Source: an uncultured Ignavibacteria bacterium (GTDB lineage Bacteria; Bacteroidota; Ignavibacteria; SZUA-365). From it: a stretch of DNA of 64,000 nucleotides. Position numbers and translations under genes: made by a program. The stretch's first letter is position 1. Each line of letters opens with the position of its first letter. The notes under the pieces are model-generated. The model was not told the origin of the DNA and made no database searches. It was given only the letters and a program-made list of their open reading frames with translations. This document shows, one piece after another, positions 1-8,493 of this stretch. Location of the stretch: the NCBI GenBank assembly GCA_913061095.1, contig CAJXVM010000001.1:124001-188000 (forward strand). Direction: 5' to 3'.

Positions 1-236
1 CCTCCCCGAACCTTTTTCCGCCCGCTATCTGAAAGACTGACCGCCATTCTGCCCCTCCTTCCTCCCACCATTCTTTATTCCGTCGATGCCACGCCACTGT
101 TGCATTTCACGGCATAAAATCCTATTGTAGGCGCATCTCAAGATAATTACTGAATCGCACAACTCCGGCAACGGAATCCCGTGCGCTGAACCGAAAGCCC
201 ATTTCCCAACCCAACTGACCAAGAGGATTTCCGGAT

Positions 237-1142
237 ATGCGCCGAACCCTACGCACCTGTCTTCATCCACTGCTGATTCTGGGGTGCCTGCTGGCCACAA
301 TCCCCGGAACGGCAGATGCCCATGACCCTGAGAAGCGCATCACGATGACGCTTTTCGGAGATGGCGGTGATGTGCTCCGCCCTGATCGCGACACGGGAGG
401 AGACTACGTCTGGTACCTCGGATTAGACGCGGGCCTGACATACTCGCGTTTTCAGGACGGACCGATTTACTATCTCATTCCGCACCCCTACGTTCCGGAA
501 ATTCCCTGGTTCGGGAATGCGAACGAGGGTTCCGGGATCGGATATGCTGTCGGTGCAACGATTGATTTTCCTCTATCGGACATGTTCGGGATCGTCTTGA
601 AGGGGTCCTATCATACTCGGGCCGGCTCGTTCAAGGAGACGCTCGAGGTTGGAACACCCTGGTTCTCTGAACGCTCCGTGGTCGACAACAGAACGGATAT
701 GACCTTGGACTACCTCAGTTTCGATCTCCTCGGCCGAATCAACTTCGGTGATACGCCGTTTTACGGACTTGTTGGTGTCTCGTATTCATCCCTTTCATCG
801 AACTCCGTCGAACTGGAGCAGACAATTCTCGAGCCGGATAACATGTTCTATTACGAAGACGCGGGCGGAAGCATCATCAACATGCTCCGTTCCGGAACGA
901 CGGACGGTGAGATCCGGGAGTTTCTCGACTCTCGCACCGATCTCAAATTCGGGCTTGGATACTGGCTGGCTCTGACCGGCAGTCTGTCGCTGACTCCCGA
1001 AGTCTCCGTCGCCATCCCTCTTGGCGATCTGATTGACTCGGAAACCGTTGCTGATGGGGCCATCGAGCAGGGACTGGTCAACCCCGATTTCAATGTCATC
1101 ACTTCGTTTGTCACCATCGGCCTTCGCTGGCACATCAGGTAA
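237..1142 (+). CDS. outer-membrane beta-barrel protein
   Basis: 301-residue exported protein. The first ~28 residues form a signal peptide (basic start, hydrophobic core, cleavage near TADA-H). The rest alternates short amphipathic strands rich in aromatic residues and Gly with polar loops, and the chain ends in a strand finishing LRWHIR, as expected for an outer-membrane barrel. AGAGGA lies upstream of the ATG. The next gene, an OmpA/PD40 protein, starts 17 bases after the stop, so the two are probably co-transcribed. A barrel paired with a PorE-like OmpA protein recalls T9SS envelope components, but I see no PorP/SprF signature here. The specific function is unknown; the barrel assignment is an inference from strand pattern. 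Confidence 0.7.
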   Translation: MRRTLRTCLHPLLILGCLLATIPGTADAHDPEKRITMTLFGDGGDVLRPDRDTGGDYVWYLGLDAGLTYSRFQDGPIYYLIPHPYVPEIPWFGNANEGSGIGYAVGATIDFPLSDMFGIVLKGSYHTRAGSFKETLEVGTPWFSERSVVDNRTDMTLDYLSFDLLGRINFGDTPFYGLVGVSYSSLSSNSVELEQTILEPDNMFYYEDAGGSIINMLRSGTTDGEIREFLDSRTDLKFGLGYWLALTGSLSLTPEVSVAIPLGDLIDSETVADGAIEQGLVNPDFNVITSFVTIGLRWHIR

Positions 1143-1159
1143 ATCGAGGAGGAACACGC

Positions 1160-2683
1160 ATGAAATACTTCGCACACATCGCGCGTATGATCCTGCCCCT
1201 GCTTCTTCTCGCCATCGCAGCGCAGGCACAGGATGACGAAACACCCCGGCGGCCCATCATCACGCCGGAACGCTATGACGTTACGATCCGCTCGCTCGGC
1301 GGGGATCTCAACTCATCGGATGACGATTTCGCTCCGCTGCTGCTCGGCAACGGCAAGGTACTCTACTTCACTTCGAACAGAACAGGCGATCAGGACATCT
1401 ATTCCGCCATACAGGGCTACGACGGCTGGGAGCAGGTGCAGGCCGCTGGTCCTCCGTTGAATTCCGGCGGTGACGAAGGCGGCACGACCATCACGCCCGA
1501 CGGACGCACGATGGTGTTCGCCGCCTGCGACCGACCAGACAGCTATGGCGACTGCGATCTTTACATCGCCGAATACATCGGGGGCAGCTGGCGGAACATC
1601 CGGAACCTCGGGGCGAAGGTGAATTCGGAGGCATGGGATTCACAACCGACGATATCCGCCGATGGACTGATGCTGTTTTTTGTTTCCGAGCGTCCCGGTG
1701 GACAGGGCGGCACGGATATCTGGATGTGCGCACGGCCCTACGGCGGTGAATTCGGCAGGGCCGTCAATCTCGGCTCCGTCGTCAATTCCACCGGGGACGA
1801 ATTCGCACCCCATATCGCGGCCGACAACACAACGCTGTATTTCTCGAGTGACACGCATCCCGGCATCGGCGGGCAGGACATCTACCGCGTGAAGAAATCC
1901 GACCGCGGATGGACGTCCCCACAGCATATCGGCACGCCCATCAACAGCGAGTACGACGACTATTTCAGCAGTCTGCGGCTCAACAGCGATGATCTGTACT
2001 TTGCGTCAAACCGTCCGGGTGGCTCCGGTGATCTCGATCTCTTTCTCGCGGTGCCGAATCCCCTGCCGCCTGGCGGTGTGACCACTGTCGTCGGGAAGGT
2101 CACCGACTCACGCTCCGACAACCCGGTTTCCGCGCAGCTCACGGTGCGGGATATCAGTACGAACGAAATCGTCAGCAGCTTCTACAGTGACGCAGTCGAC
2201 GGCAGCTATGTCGTCGTACTCCAGCCCGGGCGCAGCTATGTCATCACCTCCGAAGCTCCAGGGTATCTGTTCTATTCGAGTCGCTTCGATGTGCCAGCAG
2301 TCTCGGTGAATGACATGGTGCGGAAGGACATAAAGATGACCCGTGATATCGTGCGCCTGCTCGTGTATTTCGATTTCGATAAGGCGACACTGCAGCCGGA
2401 ATCGTATGTCGATCTCGATCGTGCCGTTGACTGGCTGAGGGCCAATCCCACCGTACGCGTGGAACTAGCCGGACACACCGACAACGTCGGTGCACATGAA
2501 TACAACAAAAAGCTGTCTCTTGACCGCGCGCAGGCCGTCCTGGACTATCTCGTCCAGAAGGGCATTTCACCGGCGCGTGTCACCGCACACGGGTACGGCT
2601 ATTCCGCACCCGTCGCAACCAATGACACGGATGAAGGCCGCGCCCTCAATCGCCGCGTGGAATTCCGTGTCGTCTCGCGATAA
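1160..2683 (+). CDS. PD40 beta-propeller / carboxypeptidase-regulatory / OmpA C-terminal protein (PorE-like)
   Basis: 507 residues. A signal peptide (to about residue 24) is followed by five PD40/WD40-like repeats (roughly residues 50-310), each with a pattern like LYFTSNR..G..DIY. Then comes a carboxypeptidase-regulatory-like beta-sandwich (about 310-390) and a C-terminal OmpA domain (about 395-507) with the peptidoglycan-binding core ELAGHTDNVG and LNRRVEF. OmpA domains of this kind anchor envelope machinery to peptidoglycan in the periplasm. The order propeller, regulatory domain, OmpA matches the T9SS component PorE except that the N-terminal TPR is missing. A strong GAGGAGG site precedes the ATG. 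It follows a barrel gene in a likely two-gene operon closed by the hairpin at 2711-2738. PorE identity is inference; the domain content is clear. Confidence 0.85.
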   Translation: MKYFAHIARMILPLLLLAIAAQAQDDETPRRPIITPERYDVTIRSLGGDLNSSDDDFAPLLLGNGKVLYFTSNRTGDQDIYSAIQGYDGWEQVQAAGPPLNSGGDEGGTTITPDGRTMVFAACDRPDSYGDCDLYIAEYIGGSWRNIRNLGAKVNSEAWDSQPTISADGLMLFFVSERPGGQGGTDIWMCARPYGGEFGRAVNLGSVVNSTGDEFAPHIAADNTTLYFSSDTHPGIGGQDIYRVKKSDRGWTSPQHIGTPINSEYDDYFSSLRLNSDDLYFASNRPGGSGDLDLFLAVPNPLPPGGVTTVVGKVTDSRSDNPVSAQLTVRDISTNEIVSSFYSDAVDGSYVVVLQPGRSYVITSEAPGYLFYSSRFDVPAVSVNDMVRKDIKMTRDIVRLLVYFDFDKATLQPESYVDLDRAVDWLRANPTVRVELAGHTDNVGAHEYNKKLSLDRAQAVLDYLVQKGISPARVTAHGYGYSAPVATNDTDEGRALNRRVEFRVVSR

Positions 2684-2710
2684 CGATTTTCTCCCCTCTC
2701 TTCACTCCGC

Positions 2711-2738
2711 AGAAAAGGCGTCTCCGGGCGCCTTTTCT
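2711..2738. terminator. bidirectional rho-independent terminator
   Basis: Perfect 10-bp stem (AGAAAAGGCG / CGCCTTTTCT) with an 8-base loop between the convergent OmpA and dCMP deaminase genes. The A-run on one arm and the T-run on the other allow it to work on both strands; it touches the last base of the deaminase gene. Confidence 0.85.
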
Positions 2739-3208
2739 CATGCTTTCTCTTCATCCCCGATCGTGATTTGCACAAGTTCTATCGGAGAGTTCTCCAGAAG
2801 CGGTTTGATACGATCTATCTTGTAGGGCTTCAGGTAACAGATGCGCTTGATGCCTGTATTCATCAGAGTCTTCAGACAGTGATAGCAGGGACTGGCTGTC
2901 ACGTAGATATCGGCACCATTGATTTCGACGCCGTGCTTCGCCGCCTGCGCGATGGCATTGATCTCCGCGTGGATCGTTCGGAAGCAGTTCTCCTCCTCCT
3001 CCCCGTCGGGATTGCGGGAAACATAGAGTAGGCAACCGACATCCGTGCAGTGTGGATGTCCGGCGGGCGAACCGTTATACCCGGTTGCGATGATATTCTT
3101 GTCCTTGACGATGACGGCGCCGATCTTGGCGCGATTGCAGGTTGCGCGTTCCGCGACCATCGTCGCGATGCGCATGAAATACTCGTCCCAGCTCTGCCTG
3201 GTCGACAT
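2738..3208 (-). CDS. dCMP deaminase (ComEB/Dcd family)
   Basis: Zinc-dependent deaminase converting dCMP to dUMP, which feeds dTMP synthesis. 156 residues from the ATG at 3208, chosen because AGGAGG lies 6 bases upstream and homology begins here ([12 protein letters not shown]); the frame stays open further upstream but that stretch has no ribosome site. The zinc and catalytic signature HAEINAI is followed by PCYHC, and an N-terminal segment contains TGYNG, typical of the family. It is a single gene, convergent with the OmpA gene and divergent from phoH. Related cytidine/deoxycytidylate deaminases such as ComEB share this architecture; the dCMP substrate is inferred from similarity to that group. 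Confidence 0.9.
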   Translation of the reverse strand: MSTRQSWDEYFMRIATMVAERATCNRAKIGAVIVKDKNIIATGYNGSPAGHPHCTDVGCLLYVSRNPDGEEEENCFRTIHAEINAIAQAAKHGVEINGADIYVTASPCYHCLKTLMNTGIKRICYLKPYKIDRIKPLLENSPIELVQITIGDEEKA

Positions 3209-3286
3209 GGAAACCTCCTGAACACTGAACAATGCAATGCGCCAATATACGGTGCGCTGCATGCAGAATGCCAGCATCCCTTTGCC

Positions 3287-3316
3287 TTGTGATTGCGATA
3301 ATTCCGTCTAACTTAG
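3287..3316 (+). promoter_or_regulatory. candidate Bacteroidota-type promoter of phoH
   Basis: TTG at 3287-3289, a 19-base spacer and TAACTTAG at 3309-3316, one base from the Bacteroidota -7 consensus TAnnTTTG. It lies about 40 bases before the phoH ATG. The same spacing recurs before other genes in this window. Confidence 0.45.
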
Positions 3317-3356
3317 CATGGACAACGGAAGAGCAACCCGTACACGAGGACCCTGT

Positions 3357-4688
3357 ATGCCGAGAAAACCCCGGAAGATCTTCGTCATCGACACCAATGT
3401 CATCCTCCACGACAGTTCCTGTATCTACAAATTCGAGGAAAACGACGTATTCATCCCCATCGCCGTGCTCGAGGAACTCGACCAGTTCAAGAAGGGCAAT
3501 GACACGCTGAATTACCACGCCCGCGAGTTCGTGCGTTCACTGGATGCGCTCAGCGGGGACAAGCTGTTCAATGGCGGCGTAAAGATCGGCGAGGGCATGG
3601 GAAACATCAGCATTCGGCTCGATGCCATTGCCGACGAGGAGTTCACACGCAGTTTCCCGGCGGTAACTCCCGACCATCGCATCCTCCGCTGCGCCTACAA
3701 CTTGAATAAGAAGCATCCGCGCCGGCAGGTGATTCTCGTCACGAAGGATGTCAACCTGCGCATGAAAGCGAAGGGCATCGGCCTGATGGCGCAGGATTAC
3801 GTCTCCGACATGGTCGAGGACCTCGACACACTCTACACCGGACGCCGCGTGCTGGAAGACGTGGACGAGGGACTCATCGACGTACTGTATCAGCCGCCCT
3901 TCGAAGTGTCCGCGGAATCTTTCGAGGATCATGAATCCTTCCGTCCCAATGAATATTTCATCGTGCGCTGCGGAAAAAAATCCGCGCTCGGCATGTTCGA
4001 TGCGCGAACGGAGATGATCAAACGGGTAGACAAGTTCCAGTCCTACGGCATCACTCCGCGCAATTCCGAACAGACCTTCGCGCTGAATGCCCTGACGGAT
4101 CCGGATATCCAGCTGGTGTCTCTTTCCGGCAAGGCGGGCACGGGAAAAACGCTCCTTGCGCTCGCGGCGGCGCTCGAGCGGCGCAAGCTCTATCGTCAGA
4201 TCTACCTGGCGCGTCCCGTCGTGCCTCTGAGCAACAAGGATCTCGGGTATCTCCCCGGCGACATCCATTCCAAGCTCGATCCCTACATGCAGCCGCTCTT
4301 CGATAACCTTGGCGTCATCCAGAACCAGTTTTCCGAATCGGATGTCAAGCATCGCCGCATTCAGGAGATGCTCAAGGAGGAGAAACTGGTCATCTCGCCG
4401 CTCGCCTACATCCGCGGAAGAAGCCTGGTCAACATCTACTTCATCGTCGACGAGGCGCAGAATCTCACACCGCATGAGATCAAGACCATTATCACACGCG
4501 CCGGAGAAGGCACGAAATTCGTGTTCACGGGGGACATCTACCAGATCGATCATCCGTATCTCGACAGCCGATCGAACGGTCTCAGCTACCTGATCGACAA
4601 AATGCAGGGACAGAAGCTGTACGCTCACGTCACGCTGGAAAAGGGGGAACGCTCCGATCTCGCGGAACTCGCGAGCGACCTTCTCTGA
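3357..4688 (+). CDS. PIN domain - PhoH ATPase protein (PhoH2 family)
   Basis: 443 residues from the ATG at 3357 (GAGGA upstream; an upstream in-frame start has no such site). Residues ~5-150 form a PIN nuclease domain beginning FVIDTNV with the first acidic metal ligand at D12. The C-terminal half is a PhoH P-loop ATPase with Walker A GKAGTGKT at residues 258-265 and Walker B FIVDEAQN. Such PhoH2 proteins couple ATP-dependent RNA unwinding to PIN RNase activity in the cytoplasm; in mycobacteria they sit with a PhoAT antitoxin, but no small antitoxin-like gene is visible directly upstream here. It appears monocistronic, followed by a hairpin at 4724-4764. Family assignment is firm; physiological role unknown. 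Confidence 0.93.
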   Translation: MPRKPRKIFVIDTNVILHDSSCIYKFEENDVFIPIAVLEELDQFKKGNDTLNYHAREFVRSLDALSGDKLFNGGVKIGEGMGNISIRLDAIADEEFTRSFPAVTPDHRILRCAYNLNKKHPRRQVILVTKDVNLRMKAKGIGLMAQDYVSDMVEDLDTLYTGRRVLEDVDEGLIDVLYQPPFEVSAESFEDHESFRPNEYFIVRCGKKSALGMFDARTEMIKRVDKFQSYGITPRNSEQTFALNALTDPDIQLVSLSGKAGTGKTLLALAAALERRKLYRQIYLARPVVPLSNKDLGYLPGDIHSKLDPYMQPLFDNLGVIQNQFSESDVKHRRIQEMLKEEKLVISPLAYIRGRSLVNIYFIVDEAQNLTPHEIKTIITRAGEGTKFVFTGDIYQIDHPYLDSRSNGLSYLIDKMQGQKLYAHVTLEKGERSDLAELASDLL

Positions 4689-4723
4689 GCATCCACCTCA
4701 AGGGCACACAAGGTCCGACAAAC

Positions 4724-4764
4724 ACGGCCGTCTCTGCTGCAGGGGCGGCCGTACTCCCTTTTGC
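4724..4764 (+). terminator. probable terminator after phoH
   Basis: A GC-rich hairpin with outer arms ACGGCCG (4724-4730) and CGGCCGT (4746-4752) and a largely pairing interior, followed by ACTCCCTTTT. It separates phoH from the hox operon. Confidence 0.55.
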
Positions 4765-4772
4765 CGATGGTC

Positions 4773-4803
4773 TTGCCTTTCGAAAATTATCCCTCTATCT
4801 TCA
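4773..4803 (+). promoter_or_regulatory. candidate promoter of the hox operon
   Basis: TTG at 4773-4775, 20-base spacer, TATCTTCA at 4796-4803 (TAnnTT core of the Bacteroidota -7 box). It directly follows the phoH terminator and lies about 120 bases before hoxE. No obvious operator was recognised in the leader. Confidence 0.4.
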
Positions 4804-4922
4804 TTTCAGAGAATTTTTTCCCGAATGCTCACAACGCGGATGCGATGTTCCGCTCATTTTCTCAGCTATGACGGGCATATAAGCGAAGGCGTTTGCCGTT
4901 TGTCATCCATACCACGGATTTC

Positions 4923-5558
4923 ATGGCTCAAATAGAGAAAAATCAGGCGATTGAAGCGGAAAACAAGCACAAACAGCTTGATCGCGCGCTGATGCGTCAG
5001 CAGGGACGGCGCGGCGCACTCATCGAAGTACTCCACGAGGCGCAGCATATTTTCGGGTATCTTCCGCGCGACATCCTCGGATACATTGCCGCATCCCTTC
5101 AACTGCCTCCGAGCCATGTGTTCGGTGTCGCGAGTTTCTATCCATCCTTCAGACTCCATCCCCCTGCCGGGCACACCATTACAGTCTGCATGGGCACCGC
5201 CTGCTACGTCAACGGTGCTTCGCGCGTGCTTCGCGCGGCGGAGGAGCGCTGCCATCCCCGCGCGGAATCCGAGCAGCATGACCGCATTCCGTTCGACGTA
5301 CACGCCGTGCACTGCCTCGGATCATGCGGCAGCGGGCCGGTGATGCAGGTCGACGACGATCTGTATCTCCACACCGCAGCAGAAACGGTGGAATCAGCGT
5401 TGGATCAGTGCGTGGAAACGGTGCGTGCCGCGGATCACGCTTCGGACGGTACCACGGAGGCGTCACCCTCAGGGGAGATTTTCCCGGAATCCGACACCTC
5501 GGGAAGACAGGATGCGCGAAATAACGATTCAGCAGCGGGCGAGACCGATGACACTTGA
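4923..5558 (+). CDS. hoxE: bidirectional NiFe hydrogenase, diaphorase subunit HoxE
   Basis: 211 residues from the ATG at 4923; a TTG at 4893 is an alternative start. Thioredoxin-like [2Fe-2S] protein homologous to NuoE of complex I. The Fe-S ligands are in CMGTAC (about residues 80-85) and CLGSCG, and the helical N-terminal half contains the usual LxExQxxFGYLP-type stretch. HoxE links the HoxFU diaphorase to the hydrogenase, and in some systems to ferredoxin, in the cytoplasm. The last ~45 residues after the Fe-S domain are low-complexity and polar, longer than usual. It is the first gene of hoxEFUYH; its end overlaps the start of hoxF. The Fe-S motifs and neighbours make the call firm. Confidence 0.92.
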   Translation: MAQIEKNQAIEAENKHKQLDRALMRQQGRRGALIEVLHEAQHIFGYLPRDILGYIAASLQLPPSHVFGVASFYPSFRLHPPAGHTITVCMGTACYVNGASRVLRAAEERCHPRAESEQHDRIPFDVHAVHCLGSCGSGPVMQVDDDLYLHTAAETVESALDQCVETVRAADHASDGTTEASPSGEIFPESDTSGRQDARNNDSAAGETDDT

Positions 5559-7257
5559 GGAACTCTACCAGATCGGCCGTGCGCACAGGGAGCGGGTGGC
5601 GACGTTCCGGGCGGAGATCCACGTCTGCGGAAGTGGCGGCTGCCGATCGGCGGGCAGTGAGAAACTGCTCGACGCGTTTCGAGCCGCCTGCGAGAAAAAG
5701 AAAATCGCATCGGACGTGAGGATCATTACAACAGGATGCATGGGGCTCTGCGGACAGGGACCGCTCGTCCGTATCCTGCCGCGGGAAACACTGTATGCCG
5801 GTGTCACACCCGAGAAGGCCGAGCGCATCGTTTCAAGCCATATCATCCGGGAGAAGCCGTTCCGCTCGCTTCTTCTCGATGCGGACCATCCGTTCTATGC
5901 TTCACAGACTCCCATCGTCCTGCGCCACATGGGACGTCTCGACCCGGAATCCATCGAGGATTACATCGCCCATGGCGGGTATGAAGCACTCGCTAAAGCC
6001 GTCACGTATTCCGCGCCGGAACATGTCATCCTCGAAATCCGGAACAGCGGACTTCGGGGACGCGGCGGCGGCGGCTATCCCACCGGGCTGAAATGGGATA
6101 TCGTCCGTCGCGGTACTTCAAAAAGCAAGTATGTCGTCTGCAATGCGGACGAAGGCGATCCAGGCGCATTCATGGACCGCGCGCTGCTCGAGGGAAACCC
6201 GCACGCGATTCTCGAAGGCATGGCCATCGCAGGCTATGCCGTTGGAGCACAGCAGGGGTACATCTACACACGCGGTGAGTACCCCCTCGCGGTCGAGCGC
6301 ATGCGACATGCCATCCGCGAAGCCGAACGTCTCCCAGTCATCGGCAACCGGATTTTCGAATCGGGATTCAGCTTCCAGGTGGACCTGCGTATCGGAGCGG
6401 GAGCCTTCGTCTCCGGGGAGGAAACGGCGCTGCTGCGCTCGATCGAGGGCAAGCGCGGTCAGCCGCAGCCGCGCCCTCCCTATCCCTCGGCAAGCGGTCT
6501 GTGGGGCGAACCGACGCTGGTCAACAACACGGAAACACTCGCCAACGTCCCGCCCATCGTCCTCAACGGCGCACGCTGGTTTTCCGGCATGGGCACCGAA
6601 CGGAGCCGCGGAACCAAGGTCATTTCCCTCGCAGGCAACCTCCGCAATACGGGTCTGATCGAAGTGCCGATGGGAACCTCGCTGCGCTCGATCATCTTTG
6701 ATATCGGCGGCGGCGTGCGGGAGAACCGCGCATTCAAGGCAGTGCAGACCGGCGGTCCGTCAGGCGGCTGCATCCCCTCCCAGCACCTTGACGCCGCAGT
6801 AGATTTCGAATCCCTCGCACAGGTCGGCTCGATGATGGGATCGGGCGGGATGATCGTAATGGATGACACCGCCTGCATGGTCGACGTGGCGGCCTATTTC
6901 ATGGCATTCTGCCGGGATGAGTCCTGCGGGAAGTGCATCCCCTGCCGGGTCGGCACCGTGCAGCTGTATCGCATTCTCGATCGCATCCGCCGCGGCGGCG
7001 CCACGCTTCAGGATCTCGACATACTTGAGGAACTCGCCGTCATGGTGAAGGATACGAGTCTGTGCGGACTGGGACGTTCCGCGCCGAATCCCGTCATATC
7101 CATTCTTCACTATTTCCGCAGGGAGTTCGAGGATCACATTACCGGACGCAGATGCCCCGCGGGAGTCTGTCTGATGGACAACGAATCGGAGACCGCAGCG
7201 ACAGCGCCACTTCCTGCCGGCACATCGCCGCAGACGGAGGGAAGCGTGCATGAATGA
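5512..7257 (+). CDS. hoxF: bidirectional NiFe hydrogenase, NADH-binding diaphorase subunit HoxF
   Basis: 581 residues from the ATG at 5512; an ATG at 5548 is an alternative, and both overlap hoxE. N-terminal thioredoxin-like [2Fe-2S] domain (CGSGGCRSAG; GCMGLCGQG), then a NuoF-type domain with the glycine-rich FMN/NADH loop GLRGRGGGGYPTG, the NADEGDPGAFMDR segment, and the C-terminal [4Fe-4S] motif ESCGKCIPCRVGT. It oxidises or reduces NAD(H) and passes electrons via HoxU to the hydrogenase. This N-terminal fusion to NuoF is the standard HoxF architecture. Its stop overlaps hoxU by 8 bases, indicating translational coupling. Confidence 0.95.
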   Translation: MREITIQQRARPMTLEELYQIGRAHRERVATFRAEIHVCGSGGCRSAGSEKLLDAFRAACEKKKIASDVRIITTGCMGLCGQGPLVRILPRETLYAGVTPEKAERIVSSHIIREKPFRSLLLDADHPFYASQTPIVLRHMGRLDPESIEDYIAHGGYEALAKAVTYSAPEHVILEIRNSGLRGRGGGGYPTGLKWDIVRRGTSKSKYVVCNADEGDPGAFMDRALLEGNPHAILEGMAIAGYAVGAQQGYIYTRGEYPLAVERMRHAIREAERLPVIGNRIFESGFSFQVDLRIGAGAFVSGEETALLRSIEGKRGQPQPRPPYPSASGLWGEPTLVNNTETLANVPPIVLNGARWFSGMGTERSRGTKVISLAGNLRNTGLIEVPMGTSLRSIIFDIGGGVRENRAFKAVQTGGPSGGCIPSQHLDAAVDFESLAQVGSMMGSGGMIVMDDTACMVDVAAYFMAFCRDESCGKCIPCRVGTVQLYRILDRIRRGGATLQDLDILEELAVMVKDTSLCGLGRSAPNPVISILHYFRREFEDHITGRRCPAGVCLMDNESETAATAPLPAGTSPQTEGSVHE

Positions 7258-7972
7258 AATCCGCACACTGACTATCGACGGTCAGCTGATCAGCGCCGAC
7301 GCATCCGTGACCATTCTCGAGGCGGCGAAGGAGCATAATATTCACATTCCGACACTCTGTCATCTCGAGGGGCTCAGTGACGTCGGCGCCTGCCGGCTCT
7401 GCCTCGTGGAGATTGAAGGACACAACCGCCTGCAGCCCGCGTGCGTGACGCGTGTGGAGGAAGGGATGGTCGTGCGCACAACATCGTCGCGACTGCAGAA
7501 ATATCGCCGCATGGTGCTGGAGCTGCTGTTCAGCGAAGGCGACCATATCTGTTCGGTATGCGTGGCCAACAATGCCTGCGAGCTGCAGGACCTCGCCTAT
7601 GCGGCAGGGATGGATCACGTCCGTTTTGACTATCTGCATTCCACGCATGCGCTCGACGCGTCGCACGACCGCTTCGTGGTGGATCATCACCGATGCATCC
7701 TCTGCGCGCGCTGTGTGCGCGTGTGCGCGGACGTCGAGGGTGCCCATACCTGGGATATCGCCGGTCGTGGCCACACGGCACATCTCGTCAGTGATCTCGC
7801 GCAGGACTGGGGCGAGGCGCGCTCGTGCACGTCCTGCGGGAAATGCCTGCTTGTCTGTCCCACCGGCGCCCTGTTCGCCAAAGGCTTCGTCGTCTCCGAT
7901 CCGCAGAACAAGCAGGACTTCCTCCGCTACATCGCCAACACGAAATCGAGGAAGGCATGGAAGGACGAATGA
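7250..7972 (+). CDS. hoxU: bidirectional NiFe hydrogenase, diaphorase small subunit HoxU
   Basis: 240 residues, homologous to the N-terminal part of NuoG. In order: a [2Fe-2S] ferredoxin domain ([16 protein letters not shown] ... ACVT), a His/Cys-ligated [4Fe-4S] segment ([15 protein letters not shown]), and a two-cluster ferredoxin domain ([26 protein letters not shown]). It is the electron wire between FMN in HoxF and the proximal cluster in HoxY. The ATG overlaps hoxF by 8 bases and the stop overlaps the hoxY start in an ATGA, so it is translationally coupled on both sides. Length is as expected for HoxU. Confidence 0.95.
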   Translation: MNEIRTLTIDGQLISADASVTILEAAKEHNIHIPTLCHLEGLSDVGACRLCLVEIEGHNRLQPACVTRVEEGMVVRTTSSRLQKYRRMVLELLFSEGDHICSVCVANNACELQDLAYAAGMDHVRFDYLHSTHALDASHDRFVVDHHRCILCARCVRVCADVEGAHTWDIAGRGHTAHLVSDLAQDWGEARSCTSCGKCLLVCPTGALFAKGFVVSDPQNKQDFLRYIANTKSRKAWKDE

Positions 7973-8493
7973 GCATCGGCAGTATATGGCTTGGTGGCTG
8001 CAGCGGCTGCCACATGTCCTTTCTCGATCTCGACGAGCGTCTCTTCCAGCTTCTCGAACGGGCGGATATTGTGTTCAGTCCTCTTAGCGACAGGCGCGAG
8101 CTTCCCGATGCGCTGGACGTGCTTCTCGTCGAGGGCGCGGTCGCGCTGTCGGGCCAGGCGGAACTGCTGCGGGATTTTCGTTCGCGCACGCGCACCGTCG
8201 TGGCATTCGGCGACTGCGCGGTCGTCGGCAACGTCACCGCCATGCGCAATCATCTGGATCTCACATCCATGCTGCGACACACCTATGGTGCCGAGGGTGC
8301 ACGGATGGGGCACGATCCCGCACATCACCTGCCGGCCATGCTTGATGAGGTTCTGCCGCTGCACCGGGTGATCGACATCGACATTTTTCTTCCCGGCTGT
8401 CCCCCACCCGCAGATCTTATCTGGTACACAGTGCATGAACTGCTCGAGGGACGACATCCTGTTATCGATGAGAAGAGGCTCCGCTATGGCTGA
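7969..8493 (+). CDS. hoxY: bidirectional NiFe hydrogenase small subunit HoxY
   Basis: 174 residues from the ATG at 7969 that overlaps the hoxU stop (ATGA). Begins almost at once with WLGGCSGCHMSFLD, ligands of the proximal [4Fe-4S] cluster, followed by FGDCAVVGNV and LPGCPPPADLIW carrying the remaining cysteines. There is no Tat signal and no medial or distal cluster domain, which is typical of the short cytosolic group 3d small subunits. It pairs with HoxH to form the H2-activating module. The end overlaps hoxH by 8 bases. Confidence 0.95.
   Translation: MSIGSIWLGGCSGCHMSFLDLDERLFQLLERADIVFSPLSDRRELPDALDVLLVEGAVALSGQAELLRDFRSRTRTVVAFGDCAVVGNVTAMRNHLDLTSMLRHTYGAEGARMGHDPAHHLPAMLDEVLPLHRVIDIDIFLPGCPPPADLIWYTVHELLEGRHPVIDEKRLRYG

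Noticed and set aside
25-300. 91-residue minus-strand open frame upstream of the first barrel gene
   Set aside because: No ribosome site or recognisable protein features, and it overlaps the signal-peptide region of the convincing plus-strand gene at 237.
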